Of a stretch of DNA of 34,697 nt, positions 7,931-16,870 are shown in pieces (position 1 is the first letter of the stretch; each line of letters begins with the position of its first letter). A model generated the notes under the pieces. The model searched no databases. It had not been told where the DNA came from and saw only the letters and a list, made by a program, of their open reading frames with translations. This stretch comes from Bacteroidota bacterium. Lineage in GTDB: Bacteria; Bacteroidota; Ignavibacteria; Kryptoniales; JAKASW01. The position numbers and the translations under genes were made by a program. The DNA is taken from positions 1 through 34,697 of the forward strand of contig JAJZNW010000099.1 of NCBI GenBank assembly GCA_021811615.1, read 5' to 3'.

Positions 7931-10090
7931 ATGAACCTATTTTTGATTCTCGCCGATATCGTTTTTCTTGTGCCCATCATGATATTCGCCTCGTACCTCG
8001 CCTTGCTGACCGCCGCCGCAGCGAATCGAGGAAAGCATCGCAATATGGGCCCCGCGAAGTCCCTGAGGAGATTTGCGATCCTCGTCCCTTCGCATGATGA
8101 GGAAGAGGTTATTGACAATACACTCGTCAGCCTCGGCAACATCGACTACCCGCGCGATAAGTACGACATAGTGGTAATCGCTGATAATTGTTCGGATAGA
8201 ACGGCTGAGATCGCCAGGTCGCACGGAGTGATCGTCCTTGAAAGATCAGACGAGATAAACAAAGGCAAGGGACAGGCACTAAGGTGGTGCCTGGACCAGC
8301 TGAAAGCCCGGGAAACAGCTTACGAGGCGTATGTAATCATTGACGCAGATACTGTCGCCTCCTCTAATCTGCTCTACGTCATGAACGACTATCTTGAAGC
8401 CGGAGCCGTTTGTGTCCAGTGCAGTACGCTCGTTACGCCGCAGCCGGGCGCCTGGAGTCCCGAGATGACGCGCATCGGCTTCCTGCTTCATAATTACGTC
8501 AGGCCTCTCGGCAAGAAAGCTCTCGGCCTAAGCATGGGGCTGAACGGCAACGGTATGTGCCTGTCAGCCGAGTTGCTTTCATCGATGCCCTGGTCGGCTT
8601 ACTCTCGCGTCGAAGATCTGGAGCATGCACTGCAGTTGGCCATCAAAGGCGTTGGAGTCGTTTTCGCTCCCGAGGCACATGTCCACGCTATTATGCCGGC
8701 CGACTCCCGCCTTGCTGAGTCCCAACGACGAAGGTGGGAACTGGCAAGATTCTCGATCATTAAAAAATACGCATGGCCGCTGATCTCGGCCGCGATGAAG
8801 AGGAGATCCGTCGTCATTTTCGACATGTTTATGGAGTTAATAACCCCTGCGTTCGTGAACCTCTTTGCATTGACGGCGTCGGCATTGATCCTGAATATTC
8901 TGGTGGTTGCATTCGGCGCACGTTCCGCTTTTCTATGGATAATCCCTGCTTATGCCGCAGCTGTACTTCTTGAAGTCTATCACGTGATCGGTGGGCTCAA
9001 AGTGGCAAATGCCGACCGTGCCGCTTATCGCGCTCTGATGAACGCTCCGAAGTACGCATTGTGGAAGATGAGGCTGTATTTCAACACGATGCTCAAGGGG
9101 GATGATAAAGTATGGCTCAGGACAGCAAGAGAACGAATTGTCCGCAAGTACAATTCAGCGCAGCCGAATGACTCCTCAATGAAATCCGATCGGGACACGG
9201 ATTACGGTATTGGCCCACCGCGGCGTCAGACAGATCGGGTATTTTCCTTTCAGCCGAGAATAATGTCGGTACGGATTGACACTTTGAATCGCGATGAAGT
9301 GATGGGGAAGATCGGCGAGTTCCTGAAAGACTCCCGGCTCCATACGATTGCAACCGTAAATCCGGAGTTTGTGATGACGGCACGCAAAGACCGCGAGTTC
9401 CTGCGCATCCTGAATCACGCGGATCTGAATATTGCCGACGGCTTCGGCGTTCAGCTGGCGATGCAAATGATGTACGGGAAAGTCTGCGAGAGAATTACAG
9501 GGGTCGATCTGACCTGGGGACTGGCGGCACTGGCTGCCGCACGGGGTTATTCCATTTTTCTTCTGGGGGCCGCCGAAGGAGTCGCGCGAAAAGCGGCCAT
9601 GAAGATGAGAGAGAGGTATCCGGCGCTTAAAATCGCCGGACACTATTCCGGACGACCGGACGAAGAAGGACTGGTCCAATGCATCAACGCGACAAACCCG
9701 GATATTCTCCTCGTTGCGTTCGGTGCCCCCAAACAGGAAAAGTTCATTTTCCGAAACAGGACATTTCTCAGCGCAAAGATTGCGATGGGTGTCGGCGGGA
9801 CTTTCGACTATATCGCAGACGAAGTGCCTCGGGCACCTGTCTGGATGAGACAAATGGGTCTGGAGTGGCTTTATCGCCTTGCGAACCAGCCTGAACGTGC
9901 GGGGAGAATTCTTACAGCGACAGTTCGCTTTCCGATCGCCGTAGCTTCTTACGATTTCGCGAAATCGTCTGTAGCAAGAAGAGTCTTAGGTGAGTCGCTT
10001 CCCCGGCTGCGCTCCGTCGTCGAAGCTCCATCGAACTCATTGAATACAGCCCGCCTTCTGAATTCCGATTCACGCACAGTTGACGCATGA
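7931..10090 (+). CDS. GT2 glycosyltransferase fused to WecG/TagA/CpsF (GT26) domain
   Basis: This is a 719-residue fusion. Residues 1-30 are a membrane anchor. Residues ~48-290 are a GT2 domain with ILVPSHDEEEVIDNT, DNCSD, a DAD motif at 138-140 and Q-R-R-R-W at 265-269. Two to three membrane segments follow near 295-350. From ~444 to 680 there is a complete GT26 domain: RIDTLNRDEVM, TVNPEFVM, ADGFGVQLA with Asp503, FLLGAAEGVA, GAPKQE at 598-603 and GVGGTFDYIADEVPRAP. GT26 enzymes transfer ManNAc(A) or related sugars to an undecaprenyl-PP-linked primer. Inferred role: two consecutive sugar additions at the inner membrane by one polypeptide. The stop overlaps the next ATG by four bases. Confidence 0.88.
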   Translation: MNLFLILADIVFLVPIMIFASYLALLTAAAANRGKHRNMGPAKSLRRFAILVPSHDEEEVIDNTLVSLGNIDYPRDKYDIVVIADNCSDRTAEIARSHGVIVLERSDEINKGKGQALRWCLDQLKARETAYEAYVIIDADTVASSNLLYVMNDYLEAGAVCVQCSTLVTPQPGAWSPEMTRIGFLLHNYVRPLGKKALGLSMGLNGNGMCLSAELLSSMPWSAYSRVEDLEHALQLAIKGVGVVFAPEAHVHAIMPADSRLAESQRRRWELARFSIIKKYAWPLISAAMKRRSVVIFDMFMELITPAFVNLFALTASALILNILVVAFGARSAFLWIIPAYAAAVLLEVYHVIGGLKVANADRAAYRALMNAPKYALWKMRLYFNTMLKGDDKVWLRTARERIVRKYNSAQPNDSSMKSDRDTDYGIGPPRRQTDRVFSFQPRIMSVRIDTLNRDEVMGKIGEFLKDSRLHTIATVNPEFVMTARKDREFLRILNHADLNIADGFGVQLAMQMMYGKVCERITGVDLTWGLAALAAARGYSIFLLGAAEGVARKAAMKMRERYPALKIAGHYSGRPDEEGLVQCINATNPDILLVAFGAPKQEKFIFRNRTFLSAKIAMGVGGTFDYIADEVPRAPVWMRQMGLEWLYRLANQPERAGRILTATVRFPIAVASYDFAKSSVARRVLGESLPRLRSVVEAPSNSLNTARLLNSDSRTVDA

Positions 10091-10767
10091 CGCCTTCATG
10101 GTGGCAAGAGAGCAGCTTAGAGCGTTTCATGGAACTGACTGAGAACCGTTTGGCTTTGCACAAGGTCATCGACCTCGGTCGGCGCACCAGACTGCGTCTC
10201 CGCAAGTATTCTCTCATTGCTCACCTCAGGGGATTGTGGTTCGCGAGGAAACTCACGCATCATGGTATCGTCGTCGTGACCGGTAGGTATCCTGCACCCA
10301 CGGTTTTGAATCGAGGCGGCGCAATTGATGTAAAGAACTGTGAGTTCTACGAAGGAGTCAGGCTGGAAGTCTACAGGGGGGGAATGCTGACCATAGGAAA
10401 CGGTACCTACCTGAACAGGAATGCGGTCGTGATCGCGGTCGGAAACGTCGACATCGGAAATGATTGCCGCATAGGATGGGACGTTGTCATCATGGATTCT
10501 GATTTGCATCCGGTGGATGCAAACGATCAACCGACGGAAAGCGCAAGGGTTGTAATAGAGGACGACGTATGGATCGGATGCCGTTCAATTATCCTCAAGG
10601 GAGTAAGGATCGGTAAGCGGTCGGTGATCGCGGCAGGTTCTATCGTCACAAAGGACATCCCGCCGAACAGCATAGCCGCCGGCGTCCCTGCTCGTGTCAT
10701 TTCCAGTAATCCTGAACGAGCCGAGTTCTTTCTAAAGAAAATCAGATCAGCACCGACATCACGCTAG
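10087..10767 (+). CDS. Left-handed beta-helix (hexapeptide) acyltransferase
   Basis: This is a 226-residue protein starting at the ATG that overlaps the previous stop (ATGA, 10087-10090). From about residue 75 it shows hexapeptide repeats: LTIGNGTYLNRNAVVIAVGN, VDIGNDCRIGWDVVIMDSD, VVIEDDVWIGCRSIILKGV, RIGKRSVIAAGSIVTKDIP, ending in the family signature AAGVPARVI. D-x-D-x-H in MDSDLHPV is consistent with the acetyl-CoA-dependent catalytic histidine of maltose/galactoside-acetyltransferase-like enzymes. Likely O-acetylation of the exopolysaccharide or its precursor. It is the last + strand gene of the locus and ends 12 bp from the convergent 957-residue gene. Confidence 0.87.
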   Translation: MTPSWWQESSLERFMELTENRLALHKVIDLGRRTRLRLRKYSLIAHLRGLWFARKLTHHGIVVVTGRYPAPTVLNRGGAIDVKNCEFYEGVRLEVYRGGMLTIGNGTYLNRNAVVIAVGNVDIGNDCRIGWDVVIMDSDLHPVDANDQPTESARVVIEDDVWIGCRSIILKGVRIGKRSVIAAGSIVTKDIPPNSIAAGVPARVISSNPERAEFFLKKIRSAPTSR

Positions 10768-10779
10768 GGGCACCCGCCG

Positions 10780-13653
10780 TTATTGTAAATCCTTTCGCTT
10801 TACAACCGAGAGCAGTCTTTTGTGAAGCGGATAATCCGCGATAGTAAGAAGCTGGAACATGAGTTCCCGGAGCGAATCGGGAGGATAGGACGTAGTAAAC
10901 TTCTTTAGCGGGGTATAGGAGTCCAACCTTAACAGAGTCGCAACCGCATCAAGCAAACCGGCTGGACCTGTCCCCGGGAGAATTGTGCAGCCTAACTTTC
11001 TCTCGAGCCTTCGAATGCCTTTCGAGCAGTTTGATGGAGCATACGAATACCGGGCTCTCTTCAGCATCGGGAGGTCCTCGTCCGAATCTCCGATCGCAGC
11101 TATATGGTCGCCTGAAAAACCGGATAGAATGATCATAGGTGCCATTGCGCTCCCCTTGTCTACATTTCTTCCGACAAAATAGGTATCCGGCTTTCTGGAG
11201 ATCATCTTAATCAGGTTGAACTCGTTCCTTTCCAGAAATTCCGCTGCCTCCTCCGGCGTTAGCCCCTTAGCACCTCCCGGTGCGTATCGGAAGGCTCTTA
11301 TCGCACAGTGGTATCCGGAATCCGTGTAGATCCCTCCTATTGTGCTCAGGACTTCTTTGCAGCGTTTCAGTTCGTCGAGTGTATCATCATCGACCAGCGG
11401 AAGTTCGGTGAAAGTGACCGGATTCACGATCACACTGCCATATTCGGCTATACCGCCCGCGAAACCGAAGTTGCGGCAGTAATCACGAACATGCTCGACG
11501 CTTCGGCCCGTGTTCAGGATGACATTATAGCCGGCAGACTTGAGGAGGGAGATCGCTTCGAGCCCGCTTGCAGTGGTGTGTGGGAATCCCATGATCTCGG
11601 AATCGAAAACGCCGTCGAGGTCCATGAAGAACAGACCCGAATTTCTCCCGCCCGGCTCGACGATCCTCAGAAAAGACGACGCGAATTTGTTCATCGCGTA
11701 GACCCTGAAATTCCAGGAATGAAGGAGTCTTTCATTCAGGACATATCTGTCGCCGGACCCACAATCCTTAACAATTCTGTGTAACGCACGCTCCGCTTCC
11801 GAGGTGGCGTAGAGGAGCTTGCCGATGAAAATTCTATCCCTGAGAGTCTCAGCATCGCCGCTGCGGTTACAATAGGAGGCCACCATTCGTTCCTCCAATG
11901 CTTCGTTCAAGTGGAACTCAAAAACGGTTGCGGCTATATCGTAAGCCGGGTCTACAAAGTCAAGTTCGGGTGCACCGAAACAATGCTGCTCAAAATCGAC
12001 TTTGACAAGCCGGTTGTCGCTTCGTATCCATTCGCCGGGCCTCATCCTCCCGTCTATTAGAGTCGGTCTGAACCTGAGCGTTCGCTTCAGATTTTCCAGG
12101 AGCACCTGATACTTCATATAACCGAGAAGCCGGTTGTAAACATTTCTCAGGACACTGAGTATCTCAAGCCAACCCCAGCCGAGGTATGGGATGTTTCCCT
12201 TCGGATCCTCGGTGAGCCCGAGCGTCTCTCGCCTGCGAGCGAGATAGGCAGACATCTCCTCAATCACCTCGTCCGTTACATCTGAATCCGTCAAGGGGGT
12301 GCCTTCGATCCATTCCATGATGAGAATGCCCTCCCTTAGTCCGAGAACCTCCGGCACGAATCCATCCAGAGCCCGTCCGGCGATATAAGCATGATAACCC
12401 AGCCACCCGAACCCGACGCTCTTGGCGATTATCCTTTTCCTAATCTCCGATCCATCGCCGTTCGTCATCGACAGTTCGTAGACTCGCTTTAGACGGGCCT
12501 GAAAGCTTTCATCATAATGGCTCCACAGAGTCCTGTTGACCTCGCAGCTCCATTCACTTTCTATTACCGAAACAGCCCGGACACCTGATTCCGTAAGAAT
12601 GTCAGAAACAATGCGACCAATCGAAAGGGGCTCAAGTGCCTTTGCGACGTGCAATTCGCCAAGCCCGATAGTTATCAGCCTTCTCACGCCTGACGAATCC
12701 TTCGCCAATACATCTGACAGGTCGACATCGGCTGAGGGATGTGACGGCACAAGCGCTGTGACATTTTCAGGATCCACTCCGCAATTGAGGACACACTTCT
12801 CGAGCATCCTGAGAGTCCTGCCGGTATTCGAGTAGTCGTCCGACAACAGGACCTTGACGTCGCCTCGAAGAAGCTGTTTCAGCCGCTTTCCTTCCGTACC
12901 ATGGGCCCCATACCTCGGTCTCAGGGTAATCCATTCCACGTTCGGGAGGCCGTTGGCCTGTAAGCACACTTTGATCAGCGGAGCAAAGTAGCTCCCCGCC
13001 GTCCGCGCACCGACGACCACGTACCTGGCCTCCCTGTCGGGATTCGTCTCGAGAAAGCGCTCGGCAAGAGTGAGAAGATCGTCGCAGTGAAGATCCTGGC
13101 AGGCGTAGCCTTCATTAAGTCTCATCCGGGCTTCCAGAAAATCCGGAGGGAGATTTGGCCCCTGGATTCTTTCGAATGCGAGCTCAAGCCCCTCGGTGTC
13201 CGTCGAAGAGTTAACGTCATCCCTTAAGACCAGCATGCAGGTCATTTCGACAAACCTGTCAAGCTGCTCTTTCCATTCCCGCATCCAGCGCAAGTTGATG
13301 GACTGTCTGAGCTGCACAGGAAAGTTCATAGCATTCTCGGCAAATCCCACAAGTCTGCCGAGGCGCGGAACGACTTTCTCTAAAGGTGCGATATGCCAGG
13401 CGCGCCGGGATAGAAAATCGTCGGCGGTACAACTCATGGAGCATGCGAACAGATACAAGTTCGACTTCATCTCGCAACGCTGCCACGGAACAACGCACCT
13501 GCGGAATCGATCCAACTCCTCACCAGTCTTCACTAAGAGCTCTCTTATCGTAAGGAAAGGATTTATGGACCAGAGATAATTCCTGTAAAAATTCCCTTGA
13601 CCGTACTGATCGCTCAATTCGGCCGGATCGTAATTAGATTGTTTTCTGTCCAT
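10780..13653 (-). CDS. Three-enzyme fusion: phosphoribosyltransferase + kinase-like + HAD phosphatase
   Basis: This is a 957-residue protein. Residues 1-~170 match nothing I recognise. Residues ~185-340 are a PRTase-like Rossmann domain: YVVVGARTAGSYFAPLIK, then VKVLLSDDYSNTGRTL with the PRPP-binding Asp272-Asp273...Thr277-Gly278. Residues ~370-620 resemble APH/choline-kinase-like phosphotransferases: ILIMEWIEGTPL as hinge, DGRMRPGEWI at the catalytic-loop position (the usual HxD...N is not intact), and DFE at 553-555 as the metal-binding motif. Residues ~670-900 are a Cof-type HAD phosphatase: MDLDGVF with Asp678/Asp680, LNTGRS, and GDSDEDLP at 855-862. Start ATG 13653 is the first in frame. 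It is convergent with the polysaccharide locus and stands alone. Inferred role: successive ribosyl/phosphate chemistry on one small metabolite; the substrate is unknown. Confidence 0.8.
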   Translation of the reverse strand: MDRKQSNYDPAELSDQYGQGNFYRNYLWSINPFLTIRELLVKTGEELDRFRRCVVPWQRCEMKSNLYLFACSMSCTADDFLSRRAWHIAPLEKVVPRLGRLVGFAENAMNFPVQLRQSINLRWMREWKEQLDRFVEMTCMLVLRDDVNSSTDTEGLELAFERIQGPNLPPDFLEARMRLNEGYACQDLHCDDLLTLAERFLETNPDREARYVVVGARTAGSYFAPLIKVCLQANGLPNVEWITLRPRYGAHGTEGKRLKQLLRGDVKVLLSDDYSNTGRTLRMLEKCVLNCGVDPENVTALVPSHPSADVDLSDVLAKDSSGVRRLITIGLGELHVAKALEPLSIGRIVSDILTESGVRAVSVIESEWSCEVNRTLWSHYDESFQARLKRVYELSMTNGDGSEIRKRIIAKSVGFGWLGYHAYIAGRALDGFVPEVLGLREGILIMEWIEGTPLTDSDVTDEVIEEMSAYLARRRETLGLTEDPKGNIPYLGWGWLEILSVLRNVYNRLLGYMKYQVLLENLKRTLRFRPTLIDGRMRPGEWIRSDNRLVKVDFEQHCFGAPELDFVDPAYDIAATVFEFHLNEALEERMVASYCNRSGDAETLRDRIFIGKLLYATSEAERALHRIVKDCGSGDRYVLNERLLHSWNFRVYAMNKFASSFLRIVEPGGRNSGLFFMDLDGVFDSEIMGFPHTTASGLEAISLLKSAGYNVILNTGRSVEHVRDYCRNFGFAGGIAEYGSVIVNPVTFTELPLVDDDTLDELKRCKEVLSTIGGIYTDSGYHCAIRAFRYAPGGAKGLTPEEAAEFLERNEFNLIKMISRKPDTYFVGRNVDKGSAMAPMIILSGFSGDHIAAIGDSDEDLPMLKRARYSYAPSNCSKGIRRLERKLGCTILPGTGPAGLLDAVATLLRLDSYTPLKKFTTSYPPDSLRELMFQLLTIADYPLHKRLLSVVKRKDLQ

Positions 13654-14137
13654 TCTCTATATCCGTTCAAATTACGCATGACGCCGGCGGCACCCCGCTC
13701 TGCGTACGAGTGCGATATCGATTGATCCCTGAAAATGCTTCTCCTCTCGAGCCGCTGCCCTGGGAGATACTAAATTAACACGGTGCGATTTAGGACGGTT
13801 CCACCCTCGCAACACTTCCAATAATCTTAATATGTTTTTGCCGTCGCATCATGGCTCATCCGCACGTATATAAATTACACACCCCTTTGCGTAATGGACA
13901 CCAACGCAAAATCACCACTAATCAGTATTGCATCTGCCTTCACGCTTCCCTATGCTCTGGATGGTAGACAAATGATAGGGGCACACGGCATCTGCTCTTG
14001 TTCAGGTTCAATAGGCAACGAACGCTCCGGATGAAAAGGGACGCATTCGATATGCGGGATATTATTGAACCGATTCCCGTGCGGTTCAATGCGACCCTTG
14101 GTGCGAAGTCACTAGCAATAGACAAACAGGAGGTAAT
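13654..14137. other. Divergent intergenic region, 484 bp
   Basis: The region lies between the start of the 957-residue gene (-) and the start of the beta-barrel gene (+), so it should hold both promoters. I see no protein-coding frame with a family match and no tRNA-like fold. It contains an A+T-rich stretch around 13865-13880 (TATATAAATTAC) that could be a promoter, and a perfect 9-bp inverted repeat at 14064-14090, listed separately. The + strand gene has a strong ribosome site, AGGAGGT at 14128-14134. Confidence 0.5.
14064..14090. promoter_or_regulatory. 9-bp inverted repeat upstream of beta-barrel gene
   Basis: ATTGAACCG (14064-14072) and CGGTTCAAT (14082-14090) are perfect complements separated by 9 bases. 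The repeat ends 47 bp before the ATG at 14138, a position suited to an operator or a 5'-UTR hairpin. No run of T follows on the + strand, so it is not a typical terminator. A half-site-like GTTCAATAGG lies about 60 bp upstream. Function is inferred from position only. Confidence 0.35.
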
Positions 14138-14723
14138 ATGAAACGAATAGCAACTTTAATCCTATCGGTCGCCTTACTTTCGGCGGCGACCGAAGTCAAC
14201 GCGCACACCCTGGACGTAGCTCAGCAGGGAGACAAGAGCAGTGCTTTTCAATTTTGTCGGATTAAGCGCCCTGAATTTGAACGCATACCAGGGCGGTATT
14301 GGAGGAAAGTACTTCATCTCCAACGGAATGGCACTGCGTGGTATGCTCCTATTCGGGTTGGACAACAAAACGACAACCGGGACGCCGCAGTTTACGGACA
14401 ACTCATTGTCCATTGGCATCGCGGCCGGTCTCGAATACCACCTTCCACTCGCTTCGCAGGTCAGCCCGTATCTGGGAGGTCAGATCTCATTTTTGAACTC
14501 AGCTGAAACCACCAACCCGGGAGCAAACAAGACGAGCTCAACGACATTCGGCCTTGGCGCAATCGGAGGGATCGAGTATTTCTTCAACAACAACCTAAGC
14601 CTGAGCGCGGAATATCAATTCGGTGTAACGAGCACACAAAGCTCCGCCAGCGGCGCTCCCGATCGCAGCGAGCTCAAGCTCGGGTTCCAAACTGCGGGCT
14701 TGACCCTAGCCGCATATTTTTGA
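14138..14723 (+). CDS. Outer-membrane beta-barrel protein, frameshifted in this sequence
   Basis: The first frame gives a clear Sec signal peptide (MKRIATLILSVALLSAATEVNA) and about 15 mature residues. The next frame gives FVGLSALNLNAYQGGIGGKY, alternating strands, and a C-terminus ending in SELKLGFQTAGLTLAAYF, with the terminal Phe of outer-membrane barrels. Together they make a ~194-residue, roughly eight-stranded OmpX/OmpW/OmpA-like barrel. The two frames join if one T is removed from the TTTT run at 14245-14248. The start is set by AGGAGGT at 14128-14134. A single-base sequencing or assembly error is as likely as a genuine pseudogene. Ligand and role are unknown. Confidence 0.72.
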
Positions 14724-15141
14724 GTCATGGTACGCGACCTGTGCTCCGATGCGGTTCCCTGCGACCAAATCTCGACCGAGTCCGGCGGTCCCTCATCCGG
14801 CAGAGAACTGCGGGGCAGCGGAGCCAGGCTGGCCCGCGACCGGCTTCCCTGCGAATTTCATTACGCTCCAGACACATTCAACGGGGATACACGCGGCTAC
14901 AATGCGAACCCGCGATGGCCTCACGATAGGGTTACACGGCGATGCGAGAGACAACTTGTGCATCAGCGAATAGCAAATAAGTTTCCCCGGTCGGCTGGCA
15001 TCGATCAGAGTAAGGAATTCGCAATCAGACGATAGTGGGACGTTGCTCCCCCACAAATTATCGAAGCCGATGCCGACTGGGGATCGACGTCAGATCGCAA
15101 TTCTGCCCTGGCTCTGGAACCAGAATATAGAGAGGGCAAAT
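14724..15141. other. Convergent intergenic region, 418 bp
   Basis: The region lies between the 3' ends of the beta-barrel gene (+) and the acyl-CoA dehydrogenase gene (-). Short open frames exist on the + strand but show no family features. The only structure noticed is a weak stem, GTGGG at 15035-15039 with CCCAC at 15049-15053, without a U-tract. No tRNA, repeat or transposon signature is visible. Confidence 0.5.
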
Positions 15142-16863
15142 TCACTGCAGAATTTCGTCGGCGTGGAGGAGATCGGAATACAATCCGCTCTTTATCGCCT
15201 CGGCGTTCTTCCTTGCCAGCGCAAGCGAGTTCAGTATATACCTGTTCGCGATGAAGATCTTCTTCCTGTCCCGCTCCGCTTCGTCCAGCACAAGGTATCC
15301 CATGATGAGGTAGCTGTAGAGATCCACGAGGTCCTTCGATGCGACATCCTGGAAGCTGCTGTCCTTCCTGTCCACAACCGTCTTGAGGCCTTCATAGAAA
15401 AGTTGTCGTATCTCCTTCAGGGAAGTCGCCAGGCGCAAGAGTCCGCCGGGATACTCCTTAGCTTCCTTCTTGTCGAAGTATTCCCTGAGTACGTCGTTGA
15501 CAACCTGACCCGCGGCCGCCACGACCTGCATTTGCGAAGTACCTTCATAGATGCTCGTGATGCGGGCATCGCGCGCGAACCTCTCGACCCTGAACTCTTT
15601 CATGTATCCGGTGCCGCCGTGGATCTGGAGCGCATCGTAGGCGATTTTGTTCACCGACTCGCTCAGAACATATTTCGTGATAGGAGTCAGGAGGTTTGCG
15701 ACTCTGGTTGCCTGCTTCAACTCGGTATTCTTCTCGGCAAAAGGCTTCCCTTCCGCTTTGAGTTTCTCTATGAACGCTTCCAGTTTTTCCTTTCGATCTA
15801 CGCTCAAAGCGGCGCCGTAGAAAAGAGAGCGGTTGACTTCGAGCGTCACCCTCATCTCGACGAGCATATTTGAAACCGCCGGGAGATGATAAATGGGCCT
15901 GCCAAATTGTTCGCGGTCCCTCGCGTACATCAACGCTTCTTCGTACGCTGCCTGCGAAATGCCGAGCGCCTGAGCTGATACGCCCATCCTGGCCCGGTAC
16001 ATCAGGTCGAGGACGTACTTGATGAGTCCGAACTTCCTGCTCCCGACAAGCTGAGCGGGCGTGTCGTTGAACTGCAGCTCGCACGTCGGAGAGCCGTGGA
16101 TGCCCAACTTGTTTTCGATCCGGCGTACTCTCAGGCTGTCTCCGCCGTGGCACACGAACAGACTCAGTCCTCTTCCGTCCCTGGTACCGGGTTCCGACCG
16201 CGCGAGGACGAGGAGGACGTCGCCAGAGCCGTTGGTGATGAAGCGTTTCACACCTCTGAGGAACCAGTGTCCGTCGGTATCCTGGTATGCCTGCAGCTTG
16301 ACTGCCTGGAGATCCGAGCCGGCGTCGGGTTCCGTCAGTGCCATCGCGCCGGTATACTCACCGGTGGCGAACTTCGGAAGATACTCCTGCTTCAGCTCCG
16401 CACTCGCGAACTTCCCGATGGTATCCGCGATATCCTGCAGGCCGAACAGGTTCATCAGCGACGCGTCGGCACGCGAGATGATCTCAACCGCCATCATGTA
16501 TACGCTGAACGGAAAGTTCAGGCCACCGTATTCCCGCGGGATGATCATGCCCATCAGGTCTGCCTGTGCCAGCTCCCGGAGATTATCGCGGGTCCCTTTG
16601 GCATAAGAGACGACGCCGGCGTGTATCGCCGCACCGTCATGGTCCACGCCAGCAGCACGCGGGGCCACCCTGTTTGCCGCGAGATCGCCGACGACCTCGA
16701 GAACCTTCCGGTAATTCTCCATCGCGTCGTCGTAATTGACCGGGGCATAGTTGAATGCTTTCGCCTGACGGTAGTCGTCCTCGGCGATGGGAACGATATC
16801 GCGCATGTCGAGGCTGTCGAAGTGGAAAAGCAGGTCTCTATTATCCAGGAAAAAGTTTGGCAT
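15142..16863 (-). CDS. Acyl-CoA dehydrogenase, FadE-like with C-terminal extension
   Basis: This is a 573-residue protein. It contains the flavin/substrate motifs of the acyl-CoA dehydrogenase family in order: GMIIPREYGGLNFPFS, GAMALTEPDAGSDLQAVK, FITNGSGDVLLVLAR, GIHGSPTCELQFND, RARMGVSAQALGISQ, YARDREQFGRPI, QIHGGTGYMKEF and ITSIYEGTSQMQ. Glu440 in the last motif is the expected catalytic base. An extra ~130 residues follow the core, as in FadE-type enzymes of this length. It oxidises an acyl-CoA to the enoyl-CoA and passes electrons to ETF. It lies 7 bp downstream of etfA, so the ETF pair is almost certainly its acceptor. Chain-length specificity cannot be read from the sequence. Confidence 0.92.
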   Translation of the reverse strand: MPNFFLDNRDLLFHFDSLDMRDIVPIAEDDYRQAKAFNYAPVNYDDAMENYRKVLEVVGDLAANRVAPRAAGVDHDGAAIHAGVVSYAKGTRDNLRELAQADLMGMIIPREYGGLNFPFSVYMMAVEIISRADASLMNLFGLQDIADTIGKFASAELKQEYLPKFATGEYTGAMALTEPDAGSDLQAVKLQAYQDTDGHWFLRGVKRFITNGSGDVLLVLARSEPGTRDGRGLSLFVCHGGDSLRVRRIENKLGIHGSPTCELQFNDTPAQLVGSRKFGLIKYVLDLMYRARMGVSAQALGISQAAYEEALMYARDREQFGRPIYHLPAVSNMLVEMRVTLEVNRSLFYGAALSVDRKEKLEAFIEKLKAEGKPFAEKNTELKQATRVANLLTPITKYVLSESVNKIAYDALQIHGGTGYMKEFRVERFARDARITSIYEGTSQMQVVAAAGQVVNDVLREYFDKKEAKEYPGGLLRLATSLKEIRQLFYEGLKTVVDRKDSSFQDVASKDLVDLYSYLIMGYLVLDEAERDRKKIFIANRYILNSLALARKNAEAIKSGLYSDLLHADEILQ

Positions 16864-16870
16864 GGCTCTC

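Noticed and set aside
10768..10779. Shared terminator between the convergent acyltransferase and 957-residue genes
   Set aside because: Only 12 bp separate the stops and no hairpin is visible there.
14727..15035. Small + strand genes between the barrel and dehydrogenase genes
   Set aside because: Several overlapping frames exist in all three phases, Arg/Pro-rich, with no ribosome site or family signature.
15043..15873. Long + strand frame of 276 residues opposite the acyl-CoA dehydrogenase
   Set aside because: It lies antisense to a gene with complete family motifs and its translation shows no features of its own.
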